Positions 1 to 7,951 of a stretch of DNA of 51,575 nucleotides are shown in pieces (the first letter of the stretch is position 1; each line of letters begins with the position of its first letter). A program made the position numbers and the translations under genes. The notes under the pieces were generated by a model. It saw nothing but the letters and a program-made list of their open reading frames with translations. It had not been told where the DNA came from and did no database searches. The stretch is taken from positions 1-51,575 of the forward strand of contig JBKGVF010000019.1 of assembly GCA_046462535.1 (NCBI GenBank). The letters run 5' to 3'. Source of the DNA: JAAZCI01 sp046462535 (GTDB lineage: Bacteria; Pseudomonadota; Gammaproteobacteria; Cardiobacteriales; Wohlfahrtiimonadaceae).

Positions 1-735
1 ACCCGCGCAGAAGAGGAGAAAAATCGCCTCTTTGCAAATCTCTCCCATGAGTTACGAACCCCATTAACGCGCATCAAGCTCACTAATAGCCTACTGCGAC
101 GAAAGCTTGAGAAGGGGGCCTATCCCATTCCTACTCAGAGCGAAACAGAGCGTATCGAAGAGAATATTAACCTCATTGAGGATCGAATTCAGGCGATGCT
201 CTCCCTCTCCAAGCAGATTATTCTCAGTCGTGATCGATTAGCCCCCTACGCTTTTCGCGCAATTATCTTTCCCCTATTAGAGGAGACCCGATTTGAGGCG
301 GGTGAGCATGGGAAGGCTCTCGACTACACAACGATGCCAAATGTCACCCTCTCCCTCAATTTAGAGCTCTTCTGTAGTGGATTAGAGAATATTCTGCGTA
401 ATGCCATCTACTATGCCCACCATCAGATCACACTTGAGGCCCATATCCGCCCACAACCACAACAAGAGAGCGGTGAGAGGAAGCGGGAGCTGACAATTAT
501 TATCACCGATGATGGTCCTGGCGTTCCTGAAGAGATACTGCCCCGCCTTTTTGAGGCCTTCTATCGTGGCGAGCGCCCTGAAGGGATGACCGACTATGGT
601 GGATCGGGCTTAGGATTAGCGATTGCCAAACAGATGGCAGATGCTCACCGAGGCACCATTACCGCCGAAAATTGTGGTGTTGTGGGCTCTAATCATGGCT
701 TAAAGATCACCATAACCCTTCCGATTGTCGATTAA
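1..735 (+). CDS. Sensor histidine kinase, C-terminal part (CpxA/EnvZ-like), 5' end outside window
   Basis: The reading frame is open from base 1, so the sensor, membrane and HAMP parts lie upstream of the window; 244 residues are visible. The dimerisation H-box reads NLSHELRTPLTR with the phospho-accepting His at visible residue 16. The ATPase domain follows with an N-box ENILRNA (about residues 129-135), G1 box DDGPG (170-174), F-box around LFEAFYRG and G2 box GGSGLGL (200-206), so kinase and ATP-binding residues look intact. The N-box wording resembles envelope-stress kinases of the CpxA type, but without the sensor domain the stimulus cannot be assigned. It ends convergently with yraN, overlapping it by 4 bases. 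The partner response regulator is presumably upstream. Confidence 0.93.
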   Translation, partial: TRAEEEKNRLFANLSHELRTPLTRIKLTNSLLRRKLEKGAYPIPTQSETERIEENINLIEDRIQAMLSLSKQIILSRDRLAPYAFRAIIFPLLEETRFEAGEHGKALDYTTMPNVTLSLNLELFCSGLENILRNAIYYAHHQITLEAHIRPQPQQESGERKRELTIIITDDGPGVPEEILPRLFEAFYRGERPEGMTDYGGSGLGLAIAKQMADAHRGTITAENCGVVGSNHGLKITITLPIVD

Positions 736-1109
736 GCTGAGAAGGCATTCTTAACCCACTCAAGGGTGAAGTCTGCCCCATCGGGAGTCGCTTCAATCCC
801 GATCACATCGATCCGCATATTCTGCTCCACCCCAATATTATGGTGCTGTAGATAGTGGGCGACACTCTTTAAGATACGCGCCTGCTTTTGGGGGGTGATG
901 CTCTCAAGAGCAGAGCCGTAACGGGGATTATTGCGTACACGCACCTCAATAAAGAGGAGGGTCTCCCCCTCCTGAGCAATCAGATCGATCTCCCCATAAC
1001 GGGTATGGTAATTTTCGGCAATGATGGTAATGCCCTGCTGCCTAAGATGCTTTTTTGCAAGATTCTCCCCTAAGCGCCCAATTGCCCCTGGATTCTTAGA
1101 TAACCTCAT
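732..1109 (-). CDS. yraN: YraN/UPF0102 family nuclease-fold protein
   Basis: This 125-residue protein has the family signature: GRLGENLAKKHL near the N-terminus, then NYHTRYGEIDLIAQEG and LLFIEVRVRNN, matching the E...GEIDLI...FVEVK pattern of the restriction-endonuclease-like (PD-(D/E)XK) fold. Its function is not well established. It usually sits beside rsmI, as here, where it is divergent from rsmI across about 175 bases. The ATG at 1109 has a purine-rich GAGGGGGG just upstream. Length is normal for the family. Confidence 0.93.
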   Translation of the reverse strand: MRLSKNPGAIGRLGENLAKKHLRQQGITIIAENYHTRYGEIDLIAQEGETLLFIEVRVRNNPRYGSALESITPQKQARILKSVAHYLQHHNIGVEQNMRIDVIGIEATPDGADFTLEWVKNAFSA

Positions 1110-1177
1110 AACACCCCCCTCTTGAGGAGAGGACTCCTCTATTACCCTTCATAGATAAGATCATCGATTCATCTTCT

Positions 1178-1221
1178 TATAATATCCTTATAATAGGATC
1201 ATAATAGAATCGCCTTATAAT
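1178..1221 (+). promoter_or_regulatory. rsmI upstream region with 11-bp-spaced TATAAT repeats
   Basis: Between yraN and rsmI there are hexamers TATAAT at 1178, TATAAT at 1189 and CATAAT at 1200, exactly 11 bases apart, plus another TATAAT at 1216. The units read TATAATATCCT, TATAATAGGAT and CATAATAGAAT. At least one is probably a -10 element for rsmI (ATG at 1286). The regular spacing could also reflect a duplicated protein-binding site or simple slippage. Confidence 0.45.
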
Positions 1222-1285
1222 GGTATCACTACAGATCATTCGATTCATACCCTTTAACCTCTATCCAAAATAAAGGAGCAGCTCT

Positions 1286-2137
1286 ATGGCTACCTGTTAC
1301 ATTGTTGCAACACCCATTGGCAATTTGGGCGATTTTACCCCCCGCGCCCAAGAGACCTTAGCTAACGTCACCACCATCTTTGCTGAAGATACCCGGGTCA
1401 CAGGCCATCTCTTGCGCCACTTTTCCATTCATACCCCTCTAAAATCCCTCCATGAGCATAATGAGGTGGCGCGGATCGAATCGATTGTTACCCATCTTGA
1501 TGCGGGGCACTCTGTAGCAATTGTCTCCGATGCGGGGACACCACTTATCTCCGATCCGGGCTATAAAGTGGTGACCCACCTTAGAGAGAAGGGGTATCCG
1601 GTTATCCCTATTCCCGGTGCTACTGCACTCATTACCGCTTTAAGTGTCTCAGGATTGCCCACCGATCGATTTCTCTTTGAGGGATTTCTTCCTGCCCGTA
1701 GTGGGCAGCGACAGAGCAGACTCAGCCCCTTAATCGATGAACCTCGCACCTTAATCTTCTATGAGTCAAGCCACCGTATATTAGCGATGCTTACCGACCT
1801 TGTTGCTCTCTTTGGTGCTGAGCGAGAAGCATTTATTGGACGTGAAATGACCAAACGCTTTGAGCAGTATCTCAAAGGGACGTTAGGAGAGCTATTAACC
1901 CACTTCACCACAGAGAAAGATGAGAAGCGGGGCGAGTTTGTTGTTATCATAAAGGGTGCTGATCGTACCGAGGAGCCCACAAAGAGTATTGAAACAACCG
2001 AGCTCTTAACCCTGTTACTTAAGGAGGGGCTCCCCATCAAGCAGATCACCCGTATCGCAGAGGCGTTAACAGGCGGTAGTAAAAATGAGCTCTACCAGCA
2101 GGCTTTAGCCCTAAAAGAGCAGCAGTCACTCCTCTAG
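1286..2137 (+). CDS. rsmI: 16S rRNA (cytidine1402-2'-O)-methyltransferase RsmI
   Basis: RsmI adds the 2'-O-methyl group to C1402 of 16S rRNA in the decoding centre, using S-adenosylmethionine. The 283-residue protein shows the tetrapyrrole-methylase fold with YIVATPIGNLGD at residues 5-16, AEDTR at 33-37, SDAGTPLISDPG at 81-92, the IPIPGATA loop near 110, and FEGFLP near 130. Length is normal. The start is well supported by AAAGGAG seven bases before ATG 1286. It is divergent from yraN, a common arrangement, and is followed 51 bases later by an MFS exporter that may share its transcript. Confidence 0.97.
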   Translation: MATCYIVATPIGNLGDFTPRAQETLANVTTIFAEDTRVTGHLLRHFSIHTPLKSLHEHNEVARIESIVTHLDAGHSVAIVSDAGTPLISDPGYKVVTHLREKGYPVIPIPGATALITALSVSGLPTDRFLFEGFLPARSGQRQSRLSPLIDEPRTLIFYESSHRILAMLTDLVALFGAEREAFIGREMTKRFEQYLKGTLGELLTHFTTEKDEKRGEFVVIIKGADRTEEPTKSIETTELLTLLLKEGLPIKQITRIAEALTGGSKNELYQQALALKEQQSLL

Positions 2138-2188
2138 AGCTCTCTTATGTTGCCCTTAACTCTTAATAAATAATCTGTAGGAGATATT

Positions 2189-3571
2189 ATGTCCGAAGCT
2201 TCAATTGACCCAACAAAAATGACCCGTCAGGATCTTGCTCTTGGCGCCAATCTTGCGGGGCTCTTCTCCATCCGGATGTTAGGAATCTTTCTAATTCTCC
2301 CTATCTATGCCCAATATATGCGCGATGATCTTGGGAGTGGTGGATTTATGACTGGGCTCTTTATTAGTAGCTATGCCCTTACGCAGCTGATTATGCAACC
2401 CCTTGTAGGGGCGCTCTCTGACCGTATCGGGCGAAAAGTCTCCATCATTATCGGTTTAATTCTCTTTATTATTGGTAGCTTAATTATCGCCTTTACTCAG
2501 ACCCCTTGGATTGCAATCTTAGGGCGTGTTATTCAGGGGGCCGGTGCCATCTCCTCTGTTATTTTAGCCCTCACCTCCGATATTGTCCGCGAAGAGATTC
2601 GAGGTAAAATAATGGCGATTATCGGTGTCGGTATCGGGGTAACCTTTGGGGTCTCTGTCGTGGCATCACAGCTGCTCTACTGGCTTGGTGGTGGGATGGC
2701 GATCTTTCTTGCCTCCGCCCTCTTAGGGGGAGTGGCAATCTTTGTTACGCTCTATAAAATTCCTACCCCCACCCTTACCGTAGAGGAGGGAAAGCGGCGA
2801 GCGGAGGCTCAGGCACAATCCCCTACAGAGTTCTTACGCTCCTTTCGAGCGGATTTTAAAGGGGCCTTTCGTGATCCCGATATTAATCGACTCTATGTTG
2901 GTGCGCTTATTCTCCACCTGGTTTTAACCGGCTCCTTTACAAGCTTTAGCAGCTTCTTAAGTGATCGCGGCTATGGTACCGATCAATTTATTGGCTCATG
3001 GCTTATCTATCTTCCAAGCTTCTTTATCTCCCTTCTCTTAATGTTTGCCTTTGTCGGCTATGCTGAGCGTTTCTATCGCCATCGCTTTATCTTTCTAATG
3101 GCAATCACCCTCCTACTGCTCTCCTTTATCCCCATGTTTTTTAATCTTGGCTATTGGGGATTGGTAGGCACGATGATCCTCTTCTTTACTGGATTTAATG
3201 TAATGGAGGCATCACAACCCTCACTAATCTCCCGCTTAGCACCCGAGAGTGAACGGGGGCTCTTTATGGGGATCTTCTCCTCAGCCCAATTTATTGGGGC
3301 GGCAACAGGGGGGATGGTGGCAAGCCTAATCTACTCCTTTGCCTCCTTCTGGTTTAAAGATCCCACCCTCTCTTATAAAAGTGTCTTTCTCTTCTTAATT
3401 GTTATCTTAGCGGGATGGCTTATCTATGCATACCCGATGAAGGATCTTAAGCGCAAGAAGGATAAGGATGCTGAGGGTGATAAACGATCCCCCCACGATA
3501 CTGCCTATCAGGAGGATCCCTTTGAGGCTGCCGCTGAACATCGTAAACAATCATCAACAGAAGAGTTATAA
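2189..3571 (+). CDS. MFS transporter, YajR-like drug/metabolite exporter
   Basis: A 460-residue major facilitator protein with about 12 hydrophobic segments. The MFS motif A appears as GALSDRIGRK in the loop between helices 2 and 3, and ILGRVIQGAGAI matches helix 4 of drug:H+ antiporters. The N-terminal order (RMLGIFLILPIYA, ALTQLIMQPLVGALSDRIGRK) resembles E. coli YajR. The extra C-terminal YAM domain of YajR is absent; instead there is a charged Lys/Asp/Glu tail of about 45 residues after YAYPMKDLKRK. Substrate is unknown. RBS TAGGAG sits six bases before the ATG. deoC begins 12 bases after the stop, so the two are likely cotranscribed. Confidence 0.9.
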   Translation: MSEASIDPTKMTRQDLALGANLAGLFSIRMLGIFLILPIYAQYMRDDLGSGGFMTGLFISSYALTQLIMQPLVGALSDRIGRKVSIIIGLILFIIGSLIIAFTQTPWIAILGRVIQGAGAISSVILALTSDIVREEIRGKIMAIIGVGIGVTFGVSVVASQLLYWLGGGMAIFLASALLGGVAIFVTLYKIPTPTLTVEEGKRRAEAQAQSPTEFLRSFRADFKGAFRDPDINRLYVGALILHLVLTGSFTSFSSFLSDRGYGTDQFIGSWLIYLPSFFISLLLMFAFVGYAERFYRHRFIFLMAITLLLLSFIPMFFNLGYWGLVGTMILFFTGFNVMEASQPSLISRLAPESERGLFMGIFSSAQFIGAATGGMVASLIYSFASFWFKDPTLSYKSVFLFLIVILAGWLIYAYPMKDLKRKKDKDAEGDKRSPHDTAYQEDPFEAAAEHRKQSSTEEL

Positions 3572-3583
3572 GAGTGTCACCCT

Positions 3584-4336
3584 ATGAATCAATTAGAGAA
3601 GAGTAGATTTGAGAAAGCGTTAGCGTTAAAGATTCTATCCCTGCTAGATTTAACCGATCTAAAGATGCAGATCGATCTTGCCTCCCTCTGCCAAAGAGCA
3701 GTGGGCCCCTATGGCATGGTGGCAGCGATCTGTGTTCAGATCCCCTATGTTCATACCGCTAAGGAGTGGTTTGGGGATCAATTTCCCGTTAAAGTTGCAA
3801 CCGTAGCCAACTTTCCTAGCGGTGATCTAAATCCCACCCGCACCATTCGGGAGATCGAGCGGGCAATTGCCGATGGTGCCGATGAGATTGATGTTGTCTT
3901 CCCCTACCAAGCACTCTTTAATCAGCAAGCGGGGCTCTGTCTCGACTTTCTTACTCAGGTGCGTGAGGCCTCTAAGGGGCGAGTGTTAAAGATGATTCTT
4001 GAAACGGGTGCCCTAAAGAGCTTTAAACATATTCGTAAAGCTGCTGAGCTCTCAATTCGCGCGGAAGCAGACTTTTTGAAGACAGCCACCGGCACCTATC
4101 CTGAGCCGGTCACCTTAGAGCATGCAGCGATGCTCTTTCGGGTTATCAAAGAGTTAGGCGCTCGAAATACAGGGGTGAAGATCTCTGGTGGTATTCGCAC
4201 CTTTGAGGAGGCTATCGATTATCTCGACTTAGCGATTGCAGAGATGGGGCAACATTGGGTAACGGCAGAAAAATTCCGCTTCGGCTCCTCTAGTCTGTAT
4301 AATGCCCTTGTTGATAAGATTGTCGAGGGGGCGTAG
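3584..4336 (+). CDS. deoC: Deoxyribose-phosphate aldolase DeoC
   Basis: DeoC splits 2-deoxyribose-5-phosphate into glyceraldehyde-3-phosphate and acetaldehyde through a lysine Schiff base. The 250-residue TIM barrel has the catalytic features: EIDVVFPY (Asp equivalent to D102), LKMILETGAL, the Schiff-base lysine in DFLKTATGT, and the proton-relay lysine in VKISGGIRT. It belongs to the E. coli-like class by length and motif wording. No other deo genes (deoA, deoB, deoD) are nearby; the gene follows the MFS exporter by 12 bases with a weak ribosome-binding site, suggesting translational coupling or readthrough expression. Confidence 0.96.
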   Translation: MNQLEKSRFEKALALKILSLLDLTDLKMQIDLASLCQRAVGPYGMVAAICVQIPYVHTAKEWFGDQFPVKVATVANFPSGDLNPTRTIREIERAIADGADEIDVVFPYQALFNQQAGLCLDFLTQVREASKGRVLKMILETGALKSFKHIRKAAELSIRAEADFLKTATGTYPEPVTLEHAAMLFRVIKELGARNTGVKISGGIRTFEEAIDYLDLAIAEMGQHWVTAEKFRFGSSSLYNALVDKIVEGA

Positions 4337-4431
4337 CACCCCATACCACCCACTCATATCACCTAATAGGGATGGTTACGGATAATTACCCCCACAATTT
4401 TTATGGTTACCAATAGAGAAAGAGAGAAAAG

Positions 4432-5193
4432 ATGAATCCATACACCTCCGTCGCTCAGACAATTGCCCTTGAAGTAGGGCCAAACATCCGCTACCTCTAC
4501 CATCAAGTGCGTCGCCTCAATAGAGTACAACGCTCCGATCGGGAGAGTTTTAAGCAGTTTTTTAAAGGGATGGAGCAGAGAATCGCCGATGAGCTAAGTA
4601 AGCTCTATCCACACCACTCTATCAATGGCGCTTACATTACCCCCATTCAAAAAGAGGAGCGTCATCAGTGGTGGATTGCGGCCGTTGCCGGAGAGGAGAA
4701 TTTTCGGGTTGGCAACCCCCACTTCGCCCTAACACTTGCCTATGAGGTAGATGGGCGACTCACCTCTGCTATTATCTATAATCCCCTCACTGAAGAGATC
4801 TATGGTGCTACCCGTAATGGTGGTGCTACCTATAATGATCATCGAATCCGGATCAAAGAGGAGCGTTTCCCGATTGAAGAGGCATCTCTCCTCACCACCT
4901 TCTCTAGTAGTGAGCGACAACAGGATGCGATAGCGGCCCTCTACAAAGAAGTTCGCTCAATTCGAGTATTGGGGGATATAGCGCTCGATATCGGCTTAGT
5001 AGCGCAGGGGCATTATGATGCCTACTTAAGTGAATCCTACTCCGAATATGCTGCAAAAGCAGCAATATTAGTAGCGCTCGAGGCAGGCTACCTCGTTACC
5101 GATTTTACTGGAGCCGAAAATCGTGGGGAGAAGGGATCACTACTGGTCACCAATCCTCAAATATTACGAGCAATGTTACGGCAGCTACGTTAA
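4432..5193 (+). CDS. suhB: SuhB-like inositol-monophosphatase fold protein, catalytically inactive
   Basis: A 253-residue protein that follows the E. coli SuhB scaffold: the HFALTLAYEVDGRLTSAIIYNP strand region (98-118), YGATRNGGATYN (124-135), DIGLVAQGHYDAYL (186-199) and a final EAGYLVTDFTG (217-227). The catalytic motifs are replaced. The family DPLDGTTNF is AAVAGEENF at residues 83-91, so both metal-binding Asp and the Thr are lost. The EESG glutamate site reads GAYITP (66-71), and the WDxAAG aspartate site reads EYAAKA (205-210). It cannot be a normal Mg-dependent phosphatase. In E. coli, SuhB also acts without catalysis as part of the Nus antitermination complex on rRNA operons, so that role may be what is kept here (inference). 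A paralogue with an intact site lies at 18751-19527. Confidence 0.85.
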   Translation: MNPYTSVAQTIALEVGPNIRYLYHQVRRLNRVQRSDRESFKQFFKGMEQRIADELSKLYPHHSINGAYITPIQKEERHQWWIAAVAGEENFRVGNPHFALTLAYEVDGRLTSAIIYNPLTEEIYGATRNGGATYNDHRIRIKEERFPIEEASLLTTFSSSERQQDAIAALYKEVRSIRVLGDIALDIGLVAQGHYDAYLSESYSEYAAKAAILVALEAGYLVTDFTGAENRGEKGSLLVTNPQILRAMLRQLR

Positions 5194-5240
5194 GAGGGGT
5201 GCTATTACTCTTAACGGATGAAAGTCGATAAGGAGTTGAG

Positions 5241-6083
5241 ATGGAACGGGCACAAAGTATCGTTAGAGGGCAATTGTTCAGAGGAGCGTTCTCCACCCTT
5301 CTCCTACTGCTTCTGCTCCCCCTCTTCTCCATCGGCTCAGCCCTTACTCTTCAGGAGGAACGCTATAAGCGGCGCGCTTATGTAACGGTTACCATCGATC
5401 TTAATCAACATCAATTAACACACTTTTGGCAGGCGGCCGATGGAACCCCCTTCAACTCGATTCAGAAGCTCAGTAATGAGTTAGAGAATAGTGGGCACAC
5501 CCTTCTATTTGCGATCAATTCTGGCATCTATACCACAGATGATACCCCCTTAGGGCTCCATATTGAGGATGCGCAAGTGTTGGTTCCCCTCAATGTGGTC
5601 ACCTCAAATGTCGGGGCTGGTAATTTTTCTCTACTACCTAATGGCGTCTTCTATATAACAGAGGAGAATCGTGCAGAAATAGTCACCACAGAGGCGTATC
5701 GCGCACTCTCCGATGAGGTGAAGCACTCAATTCTTCATGCCACTCAATCGGGGCCGATGTTAATTGTCGATGGGGAGTATAATCGAAGACTTATCCCCAA
5801 CTCCCGCAGTCTAAGAATTCGTAGTGGGGTCTGTGCAAAAGAGGAGATTATTACCTTCGTGGTAACGGAAGATGAGGTCAACTTTTATGACTTTGCCACC
5901 TTCTTCAAAGAGCGGTTGCAATGTGACAATGCCCTCTATCTCGATGGGAGCTTAGCCCGTATCTACTTCGATGGGCGCTTCTATGGGGCTTCTGCCCTCT
6001 CACGAATGAGACGCCTTATTGGGATCTGGGGCGTTACCACCCCCCTACCCTCCGATGAGAGATCGTACCCTACATCCCCCTGA
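5241..6083 (+). CDS. Exported DUF2233 / phosphodiester glycosidase-fold protein
   Basis: A 280-residue protein starting with a signal-peptide-like segment (about residues 14-36, rich in Leu). The rest matches the DUF2233/NAGPA family related to E. coli YigE: FAINSGIYTTDDTPLGLHIE, SGPMLIVDGEYN, a conserved Arg-rich RSLRIRSGVC, and NALYLDGSLARIYF near the C-terminus. Members related to mammalian N-acetylglucosamine-1-phosphodiester glycosidase bind or cleave sugar phosphodiesters, but the bacterial substrate is unknown. The ATG is preceded by AAGGAG at a good distance. The gene begins 47 bases after the SuhB-like gene and ends just before the DnaA-box array. Confidence 0.85.
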   Translation: MERAQSIVRGQLFRGAFSTLLLLLLLPLFSIGSALTLQEERYKRRAYVTVTIDLNQHQLTHFWQAADGTPFNSIQKLSNELENSGHTLLFAINSGIYTTDDTPLGLHIEDAQVLVPLNVVTSNVGAGNFSLLPNGVFYITEENRAEIVTTEAYRALSDEVKHSILHATQSGPMLIVDGEYNRRLIPNSRSLRIRSGVCAKEEIITFVVTEDEVNFYDFATFFKERLQCDNALYLDGSLARIYFDGRFYGASALSRMRRLIGIWGVTTPLPSDERSYPTSP

Positions 6084-6092
6084 GACCTCTAC

Positions 6093-6149
6093 TTATCCCC
6101 AAAGATATCCACAAAGAGGTGAGGGTTGTTATTCACATACTTATCCACA
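6093..6149 (+). promoter_or_regulatory. Cluster of four DnaA boxes, possible origin or DnaA-titration site
   Basis: Four 9-mers close to the DnaA box consensus lie on the same strand within 57 bases: TTATCCCCA (6093-6101), ATATCCACA (6105-6113), TTATTCACA (6129-6137) and the perfect TTATCCACA (6141-6149). Their starts are 12, 24 and 12 bases apart, a regular phasing. The array sits in the 90-base gap between the DUF2233 gene and the 3' end of dnaA. Adjacent sequence shows no obvious AT-rich unwinding element. It could be part of oriC, a DnaA reservoir, or a regulatory site. Confidence 0.6.
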
Positions 6150-6172
6150 GGCAATCTAAGGAGTAGAGCGCT

Positions 6173-7870
6173 CTACATCTGTAGAGAGGCCTTAATGGCG
6201 TCATAATCCCGCTTCATTCGGATATTCTCCTCTAACTCCTCTTCAATTCTGCGGCAAGCATGCATCACCGTCGAGTGATCACGGGAGAATGCTCGCCCAA
6301 TCTCAGGAAGGCTATGATCGGTAAGCTCTCGAGAGATATACATCGCCAACTGCCGTGGCCGAACAATATTCGCCTTACGGGATTTCCCTACTAATGCATT
6401 GCTCTCAAGCTTATAATATGTAGTCACAACACGCTGAATGTTGCTTAAGGTGATCTGACGATCCTGAAGGTCAACTAAGTTGTGGAGCGCCTTCTTCGCA
6501 ACATCGATGGTTAATCCATGCCCCATGAAGCTTGCTAAGGCATTTACCTGCTTTAAGGCTCCCTCAAGCTCGCGCACATTCGCGCGAACCGTCTCACCAA
6601 TAAAGAATTTCGTTTCACGTGGAAGATCGATCCCCCACGCCTCTGCTTTCTGCTCCAATATTGCCACACGATGCTCAAGATCGGGGGGCTCGATATTAAC
6701 AATTAATCCTGCTGCAAAGCGGGATTTTAGCCGCTCCTCCATCTCATCGAGCTCCTTTGGGTAACGATCACAGGTTAAGATCACCTGATGCCCCCCATCA
6801 AGTAACGTATTAAAGGTATGGAAGAAGACCTCTTGTGACCCCTCCTTTCCTGAGAGGAGTTGAATATCATCAATTAAGAGTGCATCCAACGTCTTATAGA
6901 AGTGGCGCAACTCATTCATTGTATTGTTACGAATACTGCGGACAATATCCTCAATAAAAGCATCACAATGTTGATAGATTAAGCGGGCATCAGGGTATTG
7001 GGTCTTAATCTCATTGCCCACCGCATGCATCAAGTGGGTCTTACCTAACCCTGTATTACCATAGATAAAGAGAGGGTTGTGGGAGGTTCCCGGGTTTCGC
7101 GCTACCTGAGAACAGGCCGCTAAAGCAAAGATATTCGATTTCCCCTCTACAAAATTATCGAAGCGGAAATCTTGATTGAGGTTACTGGTCTCTATCGACT
7201 TCTCTCGAATTGAATACTTAGTTACCTCTCGAGCTTTACCGCTACGGGTACTCTTACGTGCTTTACGGCGCTGAACTTGGTGATCTTCATAATCGGAGCT
7301 GGTACCTAAACCATAGCGGATCTCCATCGCTCTACCAGATACCTTATCAATCGCTTTCGAAATTAAGGTTTGATAACTCTTCTGCACACCACGAATTACA
7401 ATCTCATTGGTGGCTAAAATCATGACGTGATCCTCTTTAAAGACCACCTCTAGCGGGGTAATCCACATCTCATAATCTTCAGGGGACATCACCTCTTTTA
7501 AGAGTGCTAAACAGCGCTGCCAACGAATCTCATCGTCGCTCCCCTCTTTCAGCTCCTGCTGCGCTCCCCGCTCTTTACTAATAAAGTCTTCTTGCTGTGC
7601 CTCAGTTAGCTCCTGTTGTGGTACTTCGGCCTCTTTCACCGCATAGAGAAAAGTTAAGCCAGAGCGACCGCAGCTCTGCTCGATAACATAGGCGATAATC
7701 TTCTGATAACGGGTTTTAATCTCTTCTAAAGTCTCACTCTCTGTGGCTAAAATAAGTATATTTTCACCATGAGATACCACTTCAAGCGGGGATATCCACT
7801 TCTCATACTCATCTTGAGCAATCAATTGTTGCAATAACTCAAGACAGCTCTCCCAGCTAAATTTACTCAT
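6173..7870 (-). CDS. dnaA: Chromosomal replication initiator DnaA with duplicated domain I
   Basis: DnaA binds DnaA boxes, melts oriC and loads DnaB. From ATG 7870 the protein has 565 residues, about 100 more than E. coli DnaA. Residues 4-78 are one domain I (KWISPLEVV near 24-32), residues 80-114 an acidic Gln/Glu-rich linker, and residues 115-189 a second domain I (MWITPLEVV at 135-143). By eye 24 of about 70 aligned positions are identical between copies. A basic linker (199-228) follows, then AAA+ with Walker A GNTGLGKT (271-278), Walker B LLIDD (331-335), box VII around SRFAAGL (383-389), and the domain IV signature DHSTVMHACRRIEEEL (531-546). A TTG at 7885 would add five residues; ATG giving MSKFSW is preferred. 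dnaN does not follow; the MlaE gene is upstream. Confidence 0.97.
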   Translation of the reverse strand: MSKFSWESCLELLQQLIAQDEYEKWISPLEVVSHGENILILATESETLEEIKTRYQKIIAYVIEQSCGRSGLTFLYAVKEAEVPQQELTEAQQEDFISKERGAQQELKEGSDDEIRWQRCLALLKEVMSPEDYEMWITPLEVVFKEDHVMILATNEIVIRGVQKSYQTLISKAIDKVSGRAMEIRYGLGTSSDYEDHQVQRRKARKSTRSGKAREVTKYSIREKSIETSNLNQDFRFDNFVEGKSNIFALAACSQVARNPGTSHNPLFIYGNTGLGKTHLMHAVGNEIKTQYPDARLIYQHCDAFIEDIVRSIRNNTMNELRHFYKTLDALLIDDIQLLSGKEGSQEVFFHTFNTLLDGGHQVILTCDRYPKELDEMEERLKSRFAAGLIVNIEPPDLEHRVAILEQKAEAWGIDLPRETKFFIGETVRANVRELEGALKQVNALASFMGHGLTIDVAKKALHNLVDLQDRQITLSNIQRVVTTYYKLESNALVGKSRKANIVRPRQLAMYISRELTDHSLPEIGRAFSRDHSTVMHACRRIEEELEENIRMKRDYDAIKASLQM

Positions 7871-7930
7871 AAATTTTAAACCCAATCCTTAAAATTAACC
7901 CAATATTGATGATCTGATTGCGCCGATGGT

Positions 7931-7945
7931 CTGCAGGCCCTGCAG
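7931..7945. repeat. Perfect 15-base palindrome upstream of dnaA
   Basis: CTGCAGG-C-CCTGCAG is a perfect 7+1+7 inverted repeat in the 81-base gap between the mlaE stop and the dnaA start, about 60 bases before the dnaA ATG. There is no T-run after it on the minus strand, so it is unlikely to be a terminator. It could be a protein-binding site in the dnaA control region. Confidence 0.5.
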
Positions 7946-7951
7946 TGGCTC

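Noticed and set aside
4432..5193. The SuhB-like gene as a decaying pseudogene
   Set aside because: The frame is intact, family length is kept, scaffold segments are conserved and the changes cluster at the active site, which fits functional change better than decay.
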